Below are positions 1 through 4,217 of a DNA stretch of 6,318 bases, one piece after another. The stretch comes from an uncultured Bacilli bacterium (GTDB lineage: Bacteria > Bacillota_I > Bacilli_A > RF39 > UBA660). A program made the position numbers and the translations under genes. The DNA lies in the NCBI GenBank assembly GCA_949280095.1, contig CASDHD010000065.1, forward strand, positions 1-6,318. Direction: 5' to 3'. The notes under the pieces were generated by a model. That model did no database searches. It was given only the letters and a program-made list of their open reading frames with translations, and was not told the DNA's origin. How positions within the stretch are numbered: position 1 is the first letter of the stretch; the number at the start of each line of letters is the position of its first letter.

Positions 1-18
1 CCTCTATTTTCTATTTCA

Positions 19-47
19 ATTATAATTTATATTTTTACAATTGACAA
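19..47 (-). promoter_or_regulatory. Leftward sigma-A promoter at the left edge
   Basis: Read on the minus strand, TTGTCA (42-47) is followed by exactly 17 bases and a perfect TATAAT (19-24). Transcription would start near position 12 and run out of the window, so the controlled gene is not visible. The -35 box lies inside the inverted repeat at 34-55, a layout typical of a repressible promoter. It is immediately downstream of the small XRE regulator gene at 58-258. Confidence 0.6.
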
Positions 48-55
48 GTTGTAAA
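34..55. promoter_or_regulatory. Operator-like dyad over the leftward -35 box
   Basis: TTTACAA (34-40) and TTGTAAA (49-55) are perfect 7-base inverted repeats separated by 8 bases. The -35 box of the leftward promoter sits in the middle. A dyad of this size and placement is what an XRE-type dimer usually binds. The neighbouring regulator at 58-258 is the obvious candidate, but this is inference. Confidence 0.45.
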
Positions 56-57
56 CA

Positions 58-258
58 TTATATTTCATAAAAAATATCATCTGGCTTCAAGTCAAAAACA
101 TCTGCTATTTTTTTTGCCATATAATAATACAATCGTCTTTTTTTATGTTCAATTTGCCAGTAAAAACTTTTACTAATCTCTAACTTTTTAGCCATATCTT
201 CATAACTAAAACCATTTTCTTCTCTGATCTTTTTTAATTTTCGATAATAAATCTTCAT
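58..258 (-). CDS. Small XRE-family helix-turn-helix regulator (66 aa)
   Basis: This is a single Cro/C1-type DNA-binding domain with almost nothing else. Helices 2 and 3 of the fold read SYEDMAKKLEISKSFYWQIE (residues 18-37), followed by the usual C-terminal helix ending LKPDDIF (57-63). Such stand-alone domains act as dimeric repressors or activators in the cytoplasm, but the target cannot be told from the protein. It starts at ATG 258 behind an AGAGGAAAA ribosome site. It is a close paralogue of the gene at 1112-1321, with about 42 of 59 aligned residues identical when counted by hand. A strong promoter with an operator-like dyad lies just beyond its stop and points away from it. It may therefore regulate the unseen gene to the left, itself, or both. 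Confidence 0.88.
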   Translation of the reverse strand: MKIYYRKLKKIREENGFSYEDMAKKLEISKSFYWQIEHKKRRLYYYMAKKIADVFDLKPDDIFYEI

Positions 259-279
259 ATATTTTCCTCTTTTTTATAA

Positions 280-288
280 ATTATAGCA
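280..288 (-). promoter_or_regulatory. Extended -10 promoter for the 58-258 regulator
   Basis: On the minus strand the sequence TGCTATAAT is a perfect -10 hexamer (280-285) with the TGn extension (286-288). It lies about 20 bases before the start codon of the small XRE gene. No convincing -35 box lies 16-18 bases upstream (the nearest is TGGGTT, 303-308), which extended -10 promoters tolerate. Confidence 0.5.
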
Positions 289-364
289 CGTTTTATTACA
301 ATAACCCACACATTTTAGTATTTTAAAAATTTTTTAGAGAAAATTATGATTAGGTGATTAACTT

Positions 365-817
365 ATGTTAGAAAAGTTAAAAGAAATAAGAGAATATGAA
401 GGTTATACTCAACAAGAAATCGCAGATGTTTTAAAAGTAAAACGAGCTACTTATGCTGGTTGGGAAAACGGAAAAGATATGATACCTTTATCCAAATTAA
501 ATATACTTGCTAACTTTTATCATACTTCTCTTGATTATTTAATCGGAAGAAGTCCTACAAAAGAAGAAATTAAGAACATCCAAGAAATTGATAAAGCTAC
601 TGTTTCCAAAAATCTTAAAAAATTGAGAGAAGATAAAAATATTTCTCAAAAAGAACTAGCAGAAAAAATTTCATCAAGCCAACCCAATATTCACAAGTAT
701 GAAAGCGAAAAAAGTTTAATTACAACTTACTACGCTTTAGAATTCTGTAAACAATATGATTACTCTTTAGATGAACTAGTAGGTCGCGAAAAAGAAAAAA
801 CAACTAAACACAAATAG
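365..817 (+). CDS. Tandem double XRE-domain regulator (150 aa)
   Basis: Two complete Cro/C1-type helix-turn-helix domains sit in one chain. The first covers about residues 1-62, with recognition region YTQQEIADVLKVKRATYAGW (14-33) and end SLDYLIGR. The second covers about 80-142, with ISQKELAEKISSSQPNIHKY (93-112) and end SLDELVGR. A short acidic linker joins them and a lysine-rich tail follows. The matching tail motifs suggest internal duplication of a domain or fusion of two genes. A double domain could bind two half-sites as a monomer or bridge separate sites; this is inference. The start at ATG 365 is supported by AGGTGAT (352-358) with a 6-base gap. It is convergent with spoVIF across a shared hairpin terminator that includes its stop codon. 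Target genes are unknown. Confidence 0.87.
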   Translation: MLEKLKEIREYEGYTQQEIADVLKVKRATYAGWENGKDMIPLSKLNILANFYHTSLDYLIGRSPTKEEIKNIQEIDKATVSKNLKKLREDKNISQKELAEKISSSQPNIHKYESEKSLITTYYALEFCKQYDYSLDELVGREKEKTTKHK

Positions 818-826
818 TTGCTTTTT
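795..826. terminator. Bidirectional terminator between the double XRE gene and spoVIF
   Basis: CAACTA (801-806) pairs with TAGTTG (815-820) around an 8-base loop. The stem is flanked by an A-run (795-800) on the left and a T-run (822-826) on the right, so it can terminate both convergent genes. The TAG stop of the rightward gene is part of the stem. Confidence 0.6.
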
Positions 827-1067
827 AAAACATTTTATCAATATTTTTTGGTAATTTATCATTTACAATTGTTTTAATAATTTTATCTTCTTGTTCTTTT
901 GAGACACTCTTACCTGTCATAGAACTTAATGTTGCAATGACTTCTCTTAAAGTTCCTTCATCTTTCATATTCCCGTTTTGCAATTTTTGGGCAAGTCCTA
1001 TAATTGTCTCTTTATTTACTTTTGTCTTTTTTTCGACTTTGTTAAAAAAATCTTCTTTAAATTCCAT
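825..1067 (-). CDS. spoVIF: SpoVIF-like stage VI sporulation protein (80 aa)
   Basis: The whole length resembles the small SpoVIF (YjcC) family of Bacilli. It opens with FFNKVEKKTKVNKETIIGLA (residues 7-26), has a middle segment on Met-Lys-Asp-Glu and ends near KEQEDKIIKTIVNDKLP (57-73). The usual length is about 80-90 residues. In Bacillus subtilis SpoVIF acts late in the mother cell in spore coat assembly, linked to GerE-dependent coat genes. There is no signal peptide or membrane segment. It starts at ATG 1067 behind AGGTGAT (1074-1080). The gene lies between regulator genes and directly after the XRE gene at 1112-1321. A CATAnnnTA box just upstream suggests sporulation-specific expression. 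The family assignment is from memory of the pattern, not a search, and I am fairly sure of it. Confidence 0.78.
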   Translation of the reverse strand: MEFKEDFFNKVEKKTKVNKETIIGLAQKLQNGNMKDEGTLREVIATLSSMTGKSVSKEQEDKIIKTIVNDKLPKNIDKMF

Positions 1068-1083
1068 TTAGCATCACCTAGTG

Positions 1084-1109
1084 TAATATATGACAAAAAT
1101 CTATTTGGT
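1084..1109 (-). promoter_or_regulatory. Possible sigma-K-type promoter for spoVIF
   Basis: On the minus strand CATATATTA (1084-1092) fits the sigma-K -10 consensus CATAnnnTA exactly. A GACA with the required AC core lies 17 bases upstream (near 1109-1113), and an AACC lies 14 bases upstream. Both spacings are slightly off the usual 15-16. Transcription would start near 1078-1079, at the Shine-Dalgarno site itself, giving a leader of about 12 bases. The assignment leans on the sporulation role of the gene. Confidence 0.4.
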
Positions 1110-1120
1110 TGTCATATATT
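1085..1120. repeat. 11-bp inverted repeat between the XRE gene and spoVIF
   Basis: AATATATGACA (1085-1095) and TGTCATATATT (1110-1120) are perfect inverted repeats with a 14-base loop. The right arm covers the stop codon of the regulator at 1112-1321, and the left arm covers the proposed spoVIF -10 box. A T-run follows on the plus strand only, where no gene ends. As an RNA hairpin it would stabilise or weakly end the XRE transcript. As DNA its TTGTC-containing arms could be a protein-binding site. Confidence 0.6.
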
Positions 1121-1321
1121 TTTTTCGTCAAAAAAGATGTCATCTGGTTTTAAACCGAAGATTTCTGCTATATCTTTAGCCATCTCATAATAAAGTCTTC
1201 TATTTTTATGTTCAATTTGCCAATAATAGGATTTGCTAATTCCTAATTTTTGAGCCATATCTTCATAACTAAGGTTATTCTTTTCTCTTAATTCTTTTAG
1301 AGTATTTATACTATTTTCCAT
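1112..1321 (-). CDS. Small XRE-family helix-turn-helix regulator (69 aa), paralogue of 58-258
   Basis: This is a single Cro/C1-type domain with SYEDMAQKLGISKSYYWQIE (residues 19-38) as helices 2-3 and the ending LKPDDIFFDEKNI. It differs from the gene at 58-258 mainly at surface positions; the recognition-helix stretch SKS(F/Y)YWQIEHK is nearly the same. The two probably bind similar DNA sites. The start at ATG 1321 is fixed by AGGAGGG (1325-1331), which is unusually close to the start codon. It is divergent from the regulator at 1441-1701 and has its own consensus promoter. Readthrough could carry transcription into spoVIF, whose start lies 44 bases downstream. Target genes are unknown. Confidence 0.88.
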   Translation of the reverse strand: MENSINTLKELREKNNLSYEDMAQKLGISKSYYWQIEHKNRRLYYEMAKDIAEIFGLKPDDIFFDEKNI

Positions 1322-1341
1322 TTGCCCTCCTGACGGTTTTA

Positions 1342-1370
1342 ATCATACTCCAAATTGTCTAAAAAGTCAA
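1342..1370 (-). promoter_or_regulatory. Sigma-A promoter for the 1112-1321 regulator
   Basis: On the minus strand TTGACT (1365-1370), a 17-base spacer and TATGAT (1342-1347) form a near-consensus promoter. Its start site would lie about 1335, just upstream of the AGGAGGG ribosome site. The -35 box lies inside the imperfect dyad at 1354-1371. Confidence 0.7.
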
Positions 1371-1371
1371 T
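1354..1371. promoter_or_regulatory. Imperfect operator-like dyad on the leftward -35 box
   Basis: ATTGTCT (1354-1360) and AGTCAAT (1365-1371) are inverted repeats with six of seven positions matching and a 4-base AAAA centre. The site covers the -35 region of the promoter for the XRE gene at 1112-1321. This suggests self-repression or cross-repression by the divergent regulator. Confidence 0.4.
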
Positions 1372-1392
1372 TTTTGTGCAGTTGTTCTATAG

Positions 1393-1421
1393 TAGACTTG
1401 TCTGGAGCAAAAATCTATAGT
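1393..1421 (+). promoter_or_regulatory. Promoter with a palindrome for the 1441-1701 regulator
   Basis: TAGACT (1393-1398), a 17-base spacer and TATAGT (1416-1421) form a plausible sigma-A promoter. Transcription would start near 1428, giving a very short leader before AAAGGAG (1429-1435). The perfect palindrome AGAC-TT-GTCT (1394-1403) covers the -35 box and is a candidate operator. It shares the TTGTCT core with the dyad at 1354-1371. Confidence 0.45.
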
Positions 1422-1440
1422 TATAGGTAAAGGAGAAGTT

Positions 1441-1701
1441 ATGGAAATACAAAAAATTGTTGGTTATAATTTGAAATACCTTCGTTATCAATCGAATTTA
1501 CCTCAAGACAAGTTTTATGGTCAATTTGGAATGAATTATCGCTATCTTGCTAGTGTTGAACGTGGTGAGGTTAATGTATCTATTGGTTTCTTAGCTAAAT
1601 TGGCTAAGACTTTAAAGGTAGATATTCGTGAATTTTTTAATCCAGATGAAACAAGATTTATAACCAAAACAAGAATTGATGCAAAAGAAAAAGAGGATTA
1701 A
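1441..1701 (+). CDS. XRE-family helix-turn-helix regulator (86 aa)
   Basis: The Cro/C1-type domain spans about residues 5-66. LPQDKFYGQFGMNYRYLASV (20-39) forms the DNA-contacting helices, ERGEVNVSIGFLAKLAKTL the next two, and VDIREFF closes it. A charged lysine-rich tail of about 20 residues follows. The ERGE turn and overall length resemble SinR-like repressors and the controller proteins of restriction-modification systems, but no modification genes are visible. The start at ATG 1441 is supported by AAAGGAG five bases away. It is divergent from the XRE gene at 1112-1321, an arrangement often seen when two regulators control each other. Its stop codon lies in a strong hairpin shared with der. 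Confidence 0.87.
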   Translation: MEIQKIVGYNLKYLRYQSNLPQDKFYGQFGMNYRYLASVERGEVNVSIGFLAKLAKTLKVDIREFFNPDETRFITKTRIDAKEKED

Positions 1702-1732
1702 TTTGAAGAACAAAAAATTAATCTTCTTTTTT
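1688..1732. terminator. Strong bidirectional terminator between the 1441-1701 regulator and der
   Basis: Positions 1688-1704 pair with 1715-1731 as a 17-bp stem around a 10-base loop. The only imperfection is one G·U wobble (A·C on the other strand). The ends are A-run and T-run, so it works in both directions. It contains the stop codons of both convergent genes (1699-1701 and 1718-1720). Confidence 0.85.
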
Positions 1733-3028
1733 GTTTTTAAATTTTAATATAATAGGAGTTCCAGTTAAATCAAAATTTTCTCTAATTTTATTTTCTAAGT
1801 AACGTTCATAACTAAAATGGACTAGGCCTTTGTTGTTTACTTGAAACGTGAATTTAGGTGGTTTGCTATCCGTTTGGTTCACAAAATATATTTTTAAGCG
1901 TTTACCTTTATAGGAAGGTGGTTCATGCATTGCAACAGCATCTATTATAACATTGTTTAAAACACTTGTTTTAATAACTTTTCGGTTATTTTCATAAGAA
2001 GCTATAATAGCTGGCATTAAAGTATGCATTCTCTTTTTAGTTACAGCAGATAAAAATACTACGTTCGCATAACTCGCAAACATAAAATGAGATTCTAAAT
2101 TTTTCTTCCAATTTTTGATTTCTTGATCTGGATTTTTTATAGTGTCCCACTTATTTACAGCAATGACAATTCCTTTTCCAGCATCTAAAGCATAAGACAA
2201 AATGTGTTTGTCGTGCTCCAGTATTCCTTCTTCAGCACTTATAACTAATACACAAACATCACTTCGATCGATAGCTTTTAAACTACGAAGAAGACTATAT
2301 TTTTCAATATTTTCATAAATTCTTCCCTTTTTTCGCATTCCAGCTGTGTCAATTGCAATATATTCTTCACCTTGATAAGTAAAAGTGGTATCAGTAGCAT
2401 CTCGTGTTGTTCCCGCAAATTCACTTACAATAACTCTTTCTTCATTTAAAAGAGCATTAATTAAACTACTCTTTCCAACATTTGGTCTTCCAATAAAACA
2501 GAATTTTAAATGATAATCTTCTATTTCTTCTTGTTCTTTAAACTCTTCTGTAATTGTGTTTAAAAGTTCCGTAAAACCTAAATTATGAGAGGCACTAATG
2601 GGTAGTACAATAGGAAATCCTAATTCATAAAAGTTATAAATAAGTTCGTTTCTTTTTTCGTTGTCTATTTTATTTACAGCAACGATAACTTTTTTATTGG
2701 TTTTCATCAAAATATCTCTTATTTTAATATCACTACTACTAATTTCTTCTTTACCATCTACAACAAAAACAATAATATCAGCTTCTTCTATAGCCAATGT
2801 TGCTTGGGCTAAAATATCTTTATTCCAATTATCATTTCCTTCTTCAATACCACCTGTATCGATAAGTAAAAATGTTTTATTTTTATATTCTACATCACCA
2901 TAAATACGGTCTCTCGTTACTCCTGGTGTATCTAAAACGATCGATTTATTTTCTTTTATTAAACGATTAAAAATAGTAGATTTTCCAACGTTAGGACGAC
3001 CAATTAGACAAACGGTTTGTTTCATCAT
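1718..3028 (-). CDS. der: Ribosome-assembly GTPase Der (EngA), 436 aa
   Basis: This double GTPase is needed for late 50S ribosomal subunit assembly. Numbering from the chosen start, the first G domain has GRPNVGKS (10-17), DTGG (57-60) and NKID (119-122). The second has GRPNVGKSS (180-188), DTAGM (227-231) and NKWD (292-295). A KH-like domain fills about 348-436, with HFSYERYLENKIR near its end. All nucleotide-binding motifs are intact and the length equals the Bacillus protein. I start it at ATG 3028, because GAGGGG (3034-3039) lies 5 bases upstream. The GTG at 3034 would overlap that ribosome site, and ATG 3025 is also possible. It follows the pilin-like gene by about 40 bases on the same strand, so it may be cotranscribed. 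It ends in a strong shared terminator. Confidence 0.97.
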   Translation of the reverse strand: MMKQTVCLIGRPNVGKSTIFNRLIKENKSIVLDTPGVTRDRIYGDVEYKNKTFLLIDTGGIEEGNDNWNKDILAQATLAIEEADIIVFVVDGKEEISSSDIKIRDILMKTNKKVIVAVNKIDNEKRNELIYNFYELGFPIVLPISASHNLGFTELLNTITEEFKEQEEIEDYHLKFCFIGRPNVGKSSLINALLNEERVIVSEFAGTTRDATDTTFTYQGEEYIAIDTAGMRKKGRIYENIEKYSLLRSLKAIDRSDVCVLVISAEEGILEHDKHILSYALDAGKGIVIAVNKWDTIKNPDQEIKNWKKNLESHFMFASYANVVFLSAVTKKRMHTLMPAIIASYENNRKVIKTSVLNNVIIDAVAMHEPPSYKGKRLKIYFVNQTDSKPPKFTFQVNNKGLVHFSYERYLENKIRENFDLTGTPIILKFKNKKED

Positions 3029-3046
3029 CAACACCCCTCAACTTTC

Positions 3047-3061
3047 GTGTTATTTTAACAC
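3047..3061. repeat. Short palindrome between the pilin-like gene and der
   Basis: GTGTTA-TTT-TAACAC is a perfect 6-bp inverted repeat with a 3-base centre, located just upstream of the der ribosome site. It has no T-run, so it is a poor terminator. It could be an operator or a small RNA hairpin in a pilin-der transcript. Function is unknown. Confidence 0.4.
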
Positions 3062-3067
3062 AATATT

Positions 3068-3484
3068 CTATTTATCACAAGTAGTCTTTATGGTATCATC
3101 AAAAGCAACATAAATGCGATTGTATTTTTCGTAAACAGTTAATTCTACTTCGTCCATACTTGAGTCATCTCTTGGATCAATTACATAAGGACTAGAAGTA
3201 TTATCTTTTTTTAAATCTCCTGAGTCGATTAAGTCTTTAATTGTTATTTTCCTACTTGTATAGGTTCCATCTGCGGTTATATAGCTTTCTGTAAAACTCT
3301 CTTTACGATCTTCTCCATACAATTTAGCAGATACTTCAATCGAATCAATTTTTTTACAATACATATTCAGTTTTAGTTTATTAGATATTGCAATGGTACT
3401 AGGCACTGCTATAGTAATTAACATTGCTAAAATGACAATTACAGCAAGTAATTCTACTAATGTAAATCCTTTATTATTTTTCAT
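3068..3484 (-). CDS. Type IV pilin-like protein with prepilin cleavage motif (138 aa)
   Basis: The N-terminus KG|FTLVE (cleavage between Gly6 and Phe7, with Glu at mature position 5) is the class III signal cut and methylated by a prepilin peptidase. It is followed by a hydrophobic helix (about residues 7-34) that anchors the protein in the membrane or packs in a pilus core. The remaining soluble domain is short, with two cysteines (Cys43, Cys136) that could form a disulfide. It resembles ComGC-type pseudopilins of Gram-positives in its first 35 residues only, and the C-terminal part I do not recognise. The start is ATG 3484, five bases after AGGTGA (3490-3495); the in-frame GTG at 3493 lies inside that site. 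No other pilus, ATPase or peptidase genes are nearby, so assembly must depend on genes elsewhere. Confidence 0.85.
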   Translation of the reverse strand: MKNNKGFTLVELLAVIVILAMLITIAVPSTIAISNKLKLNMYCKKIDSIEVSAKLYGEDRKESFTESYITADGTYTSRKITIKDLIDSGDLKKDNTSSPYVIDPRDDSSMDEVELTVYEKYNRIYVAFDDTIKTTCDK

Positions 3485-3501
3485 ATACTTCACCTATTCT
3501 T

Positions 3502-3510
3502 AGTATAACA
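3502..3510 (-). promoter_or_regulatory. Extended -10 promoter for the pilin-like gene
   Basis: On the minus strand TGTTATACT contains TATACT (3502-3507) with the TGn extension. It lies just upstream of the AGGTGA ribosome site. The -35 region (GAAAGA, 3525-3530) is poor. Together with the khpA terminator upstream, this makes an independent start for pilin-der likely. Confidence 0.45.
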
Positions 3511-3545
3511 CAAAATCTATATTTTCTTTCCTTTATAAATTGATA

Positions 3546-3568
3546 AAACGTAAATTGTATTTACATTT
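3546..3568. repeat. Imperfect palindrome upstream of the pilin-like gene
   Basis: GTAAAT-TGT-ATTTAC (3550-3564) is a perfect 6-bp inverted repeat. It extends, after one mismatch, by AAA/TTT to 23 bases. It lies in the roughly 100-base spacer between the khpA terminator and the pilin promoter, where an activator or repressor site would be expected. In DNA this AT-rich it could also be chance. Confidence 0.3.
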
Positions 3569-3597
3569 ATAAAATTGGTAAAAGTAAGAGCAGAATT

Positions 3598-3624
3598 AAA
3601 AAAAGAACCCATTAAAAGGATTCT
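3598..3624 (-). terminator. Terminator after khpA
   Basis: On the minus strand AGAATCC (3618-3624) pairs with GGGTTCT (3604-3610), including one U·G wobble, around a 7-base loop. It is followed by a T-run (3598-3604 on the complement). The khpA stop codon is in the loop. This ends the rpsP-khpA unit. Confidence 0.8.
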
Positions 3625-3857
3625 ATATTTAATTTTACTTTTTTCTTATCATGTAAGTAAGAATATGCTTGAACCATAATACGAAGTGAATTAGCTGTAC
3701 GACCAGATTTTCCGATAATAGCTCCCATATCACTTTCTTTAACTAAAACTTCTAAATTGATAATTTCTTCATCACTACCAATTTCCTTTACACTAACCAT
3801 GTCAGGTTCTTTAGCAATACTTTTAACTAGAAATAAAGTATATTCTACTATATCCAT
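3612..3857 (-). CDS. khpA: KH-domain RNA-binding protein KhpA (81 aa)
   Basis: This is a single KH domain with the nucleic-acid-binding GxxG loop GKSG (residues 49-52) inside the stretch GAIIGKSGRTANSLRIMVQA. The family (YlqC/KhpA, about 76-81 residues) forms a heterodimer with KhpB/Jag. In Gram-positives it binds RNA to influence cell division and cell-wall growth. It starts at ATG 3857, only two bases after the rpsP stop, with an AGGTAAG ribosome site inside the end of rpsP, so translation is probably coupled. The rpsP-khpA pairing is the usual one in Firmicutes. The proteins that commonly follow (RimM, TrmD, RplS) are absent here, because a terminator sits at the khpA stop. Confidence 0.93.
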   Translation of the reverse strand: MDIVEYTLFLVKSIAKEPDMVSVKEIGSDEEIINLEVLVKESDMGAIIGKSGRTANSLRIMVQAYSYLHDKKKVKLNIESF

Positions 3858-3859
3858 TC

Positions 3860-4141
3860 TTACTTACCTGCTTTTTTTATTTTTGATTCAGCAAATTTTT
3901 TCATAATTCCTTCTTTAGATAGAATATTTCTTACTGTTTCAGTTGGTTGTGCACCATTGTTTAACCAATACATTGCTTTTTCTTCATCAATTTTAGTTTC
4001 TGCTGGATTAGTAATTGGATTATAAGTTCCTACTACCTCTAAAAATCTTCCATCTCTTGGACTTCTTGCATCTGCAGCAACAATACGATAGAAAGGTCTT
4101 TGTTTTGCACCCATTCTTTTTAATCTTAATTTTACAGCCAT
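3860..4141 (-). CDS. rpsP: 30S ribosomal protein bS16 (93 aa)
   Basis: The protein opens MAVKLRLKRMGAKQRPFYRI and continues with ARSPRDGRFLEVVGTYNP, the signature of ribosomal protein bS16, a small-subunit assembly protein. It ends in the expected GIMKKFAESK-type tail and has normal length. The start is ATG 4141, with a perfect AGGAGG (4150-4155) eight bases upstream. An in-frame upstream start at 4198 would add 19 residues that cover the promoter and ribosome site, so it is rejected. The gene has a strong sigma-A promoter and is followed after two bases by khpA. Confidence 0.98.
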   Translation of the reverse strand: MAVKLRLKRMGAKQRPFYRIVAADARSPRDGRFLEVVGTYNPITNPAETKIDEEKAMYWLNNGAQPTETVRNILSKEGIMKKFAESKIKKAGK

Positions 4142-4169
4142 AATTATTTCCTCCTTTAAAGTTTTTATT

Positions 4170-4198
4170 AGTGTAACACAAGAAAAAGATAGTGTCAA
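4170..4198 (-). promoter_or_regulatory. Strong sigma-A promoter of rpsP-khpA
   Basis: On the minus strand a perfect TTGACA (4193-4198), a 17-base spacer and TACACT (4170-4175) with a TGn extension form a strong housekeeping promoter. This suits a ribosomal protein gene. Its -35 box lies within the downstream arm of the cotE terminator hairpin. Confidence 0.85.
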
Positions 4199-4217
4199 CT
4201 AAATTATGTTGACACTA
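4184..4217 (-). terminator. Terminator of cotE, overlapping the rpsP promoter
   Basis: TAGTGTCAAC (4190-4199) and GTTGACACTA (4208-4217) form a perfect 10-bp stem with an 8-base loop, directly after the cotE stop codon. On the minus strand it is followed by TCTTTTTC, a short T-rich tract. The tail is not a long pure T-run, so termination may be incomplete. Confidence 0.75.

Noticed and set aside
978..1190. Rightward open frame of 70 codons across spoVIF and the XRE gene end
   Set aside because: It runs antisense to two well-supported genes, has no ribosome site, and its Phe/Lys-rich product looks like a complement of coding DNA.
1429..1701. The 86-residue XRE protein as a restriction-modification controller
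   Set aside because: The length and ERGE turn fit, but no methylase or endonuclease gene is present, so only the general XRE call is kept.
2661..2903. Rightward open frame of 80 codons inside der
   Set aside because: It is fully antisense to the first GTPase domain of der; the hydrophobic, Ser-rich product is an artefact of AT-rich coding sequence.
4142..4198. 19-residue N-terminal extension of RpsP from an upstream ATG
   Set aside because: The extension covers the AGGAGG site and the -35/-10 promoter boxes, and bS16 proteins begin MAVK(I/L)RLKR.
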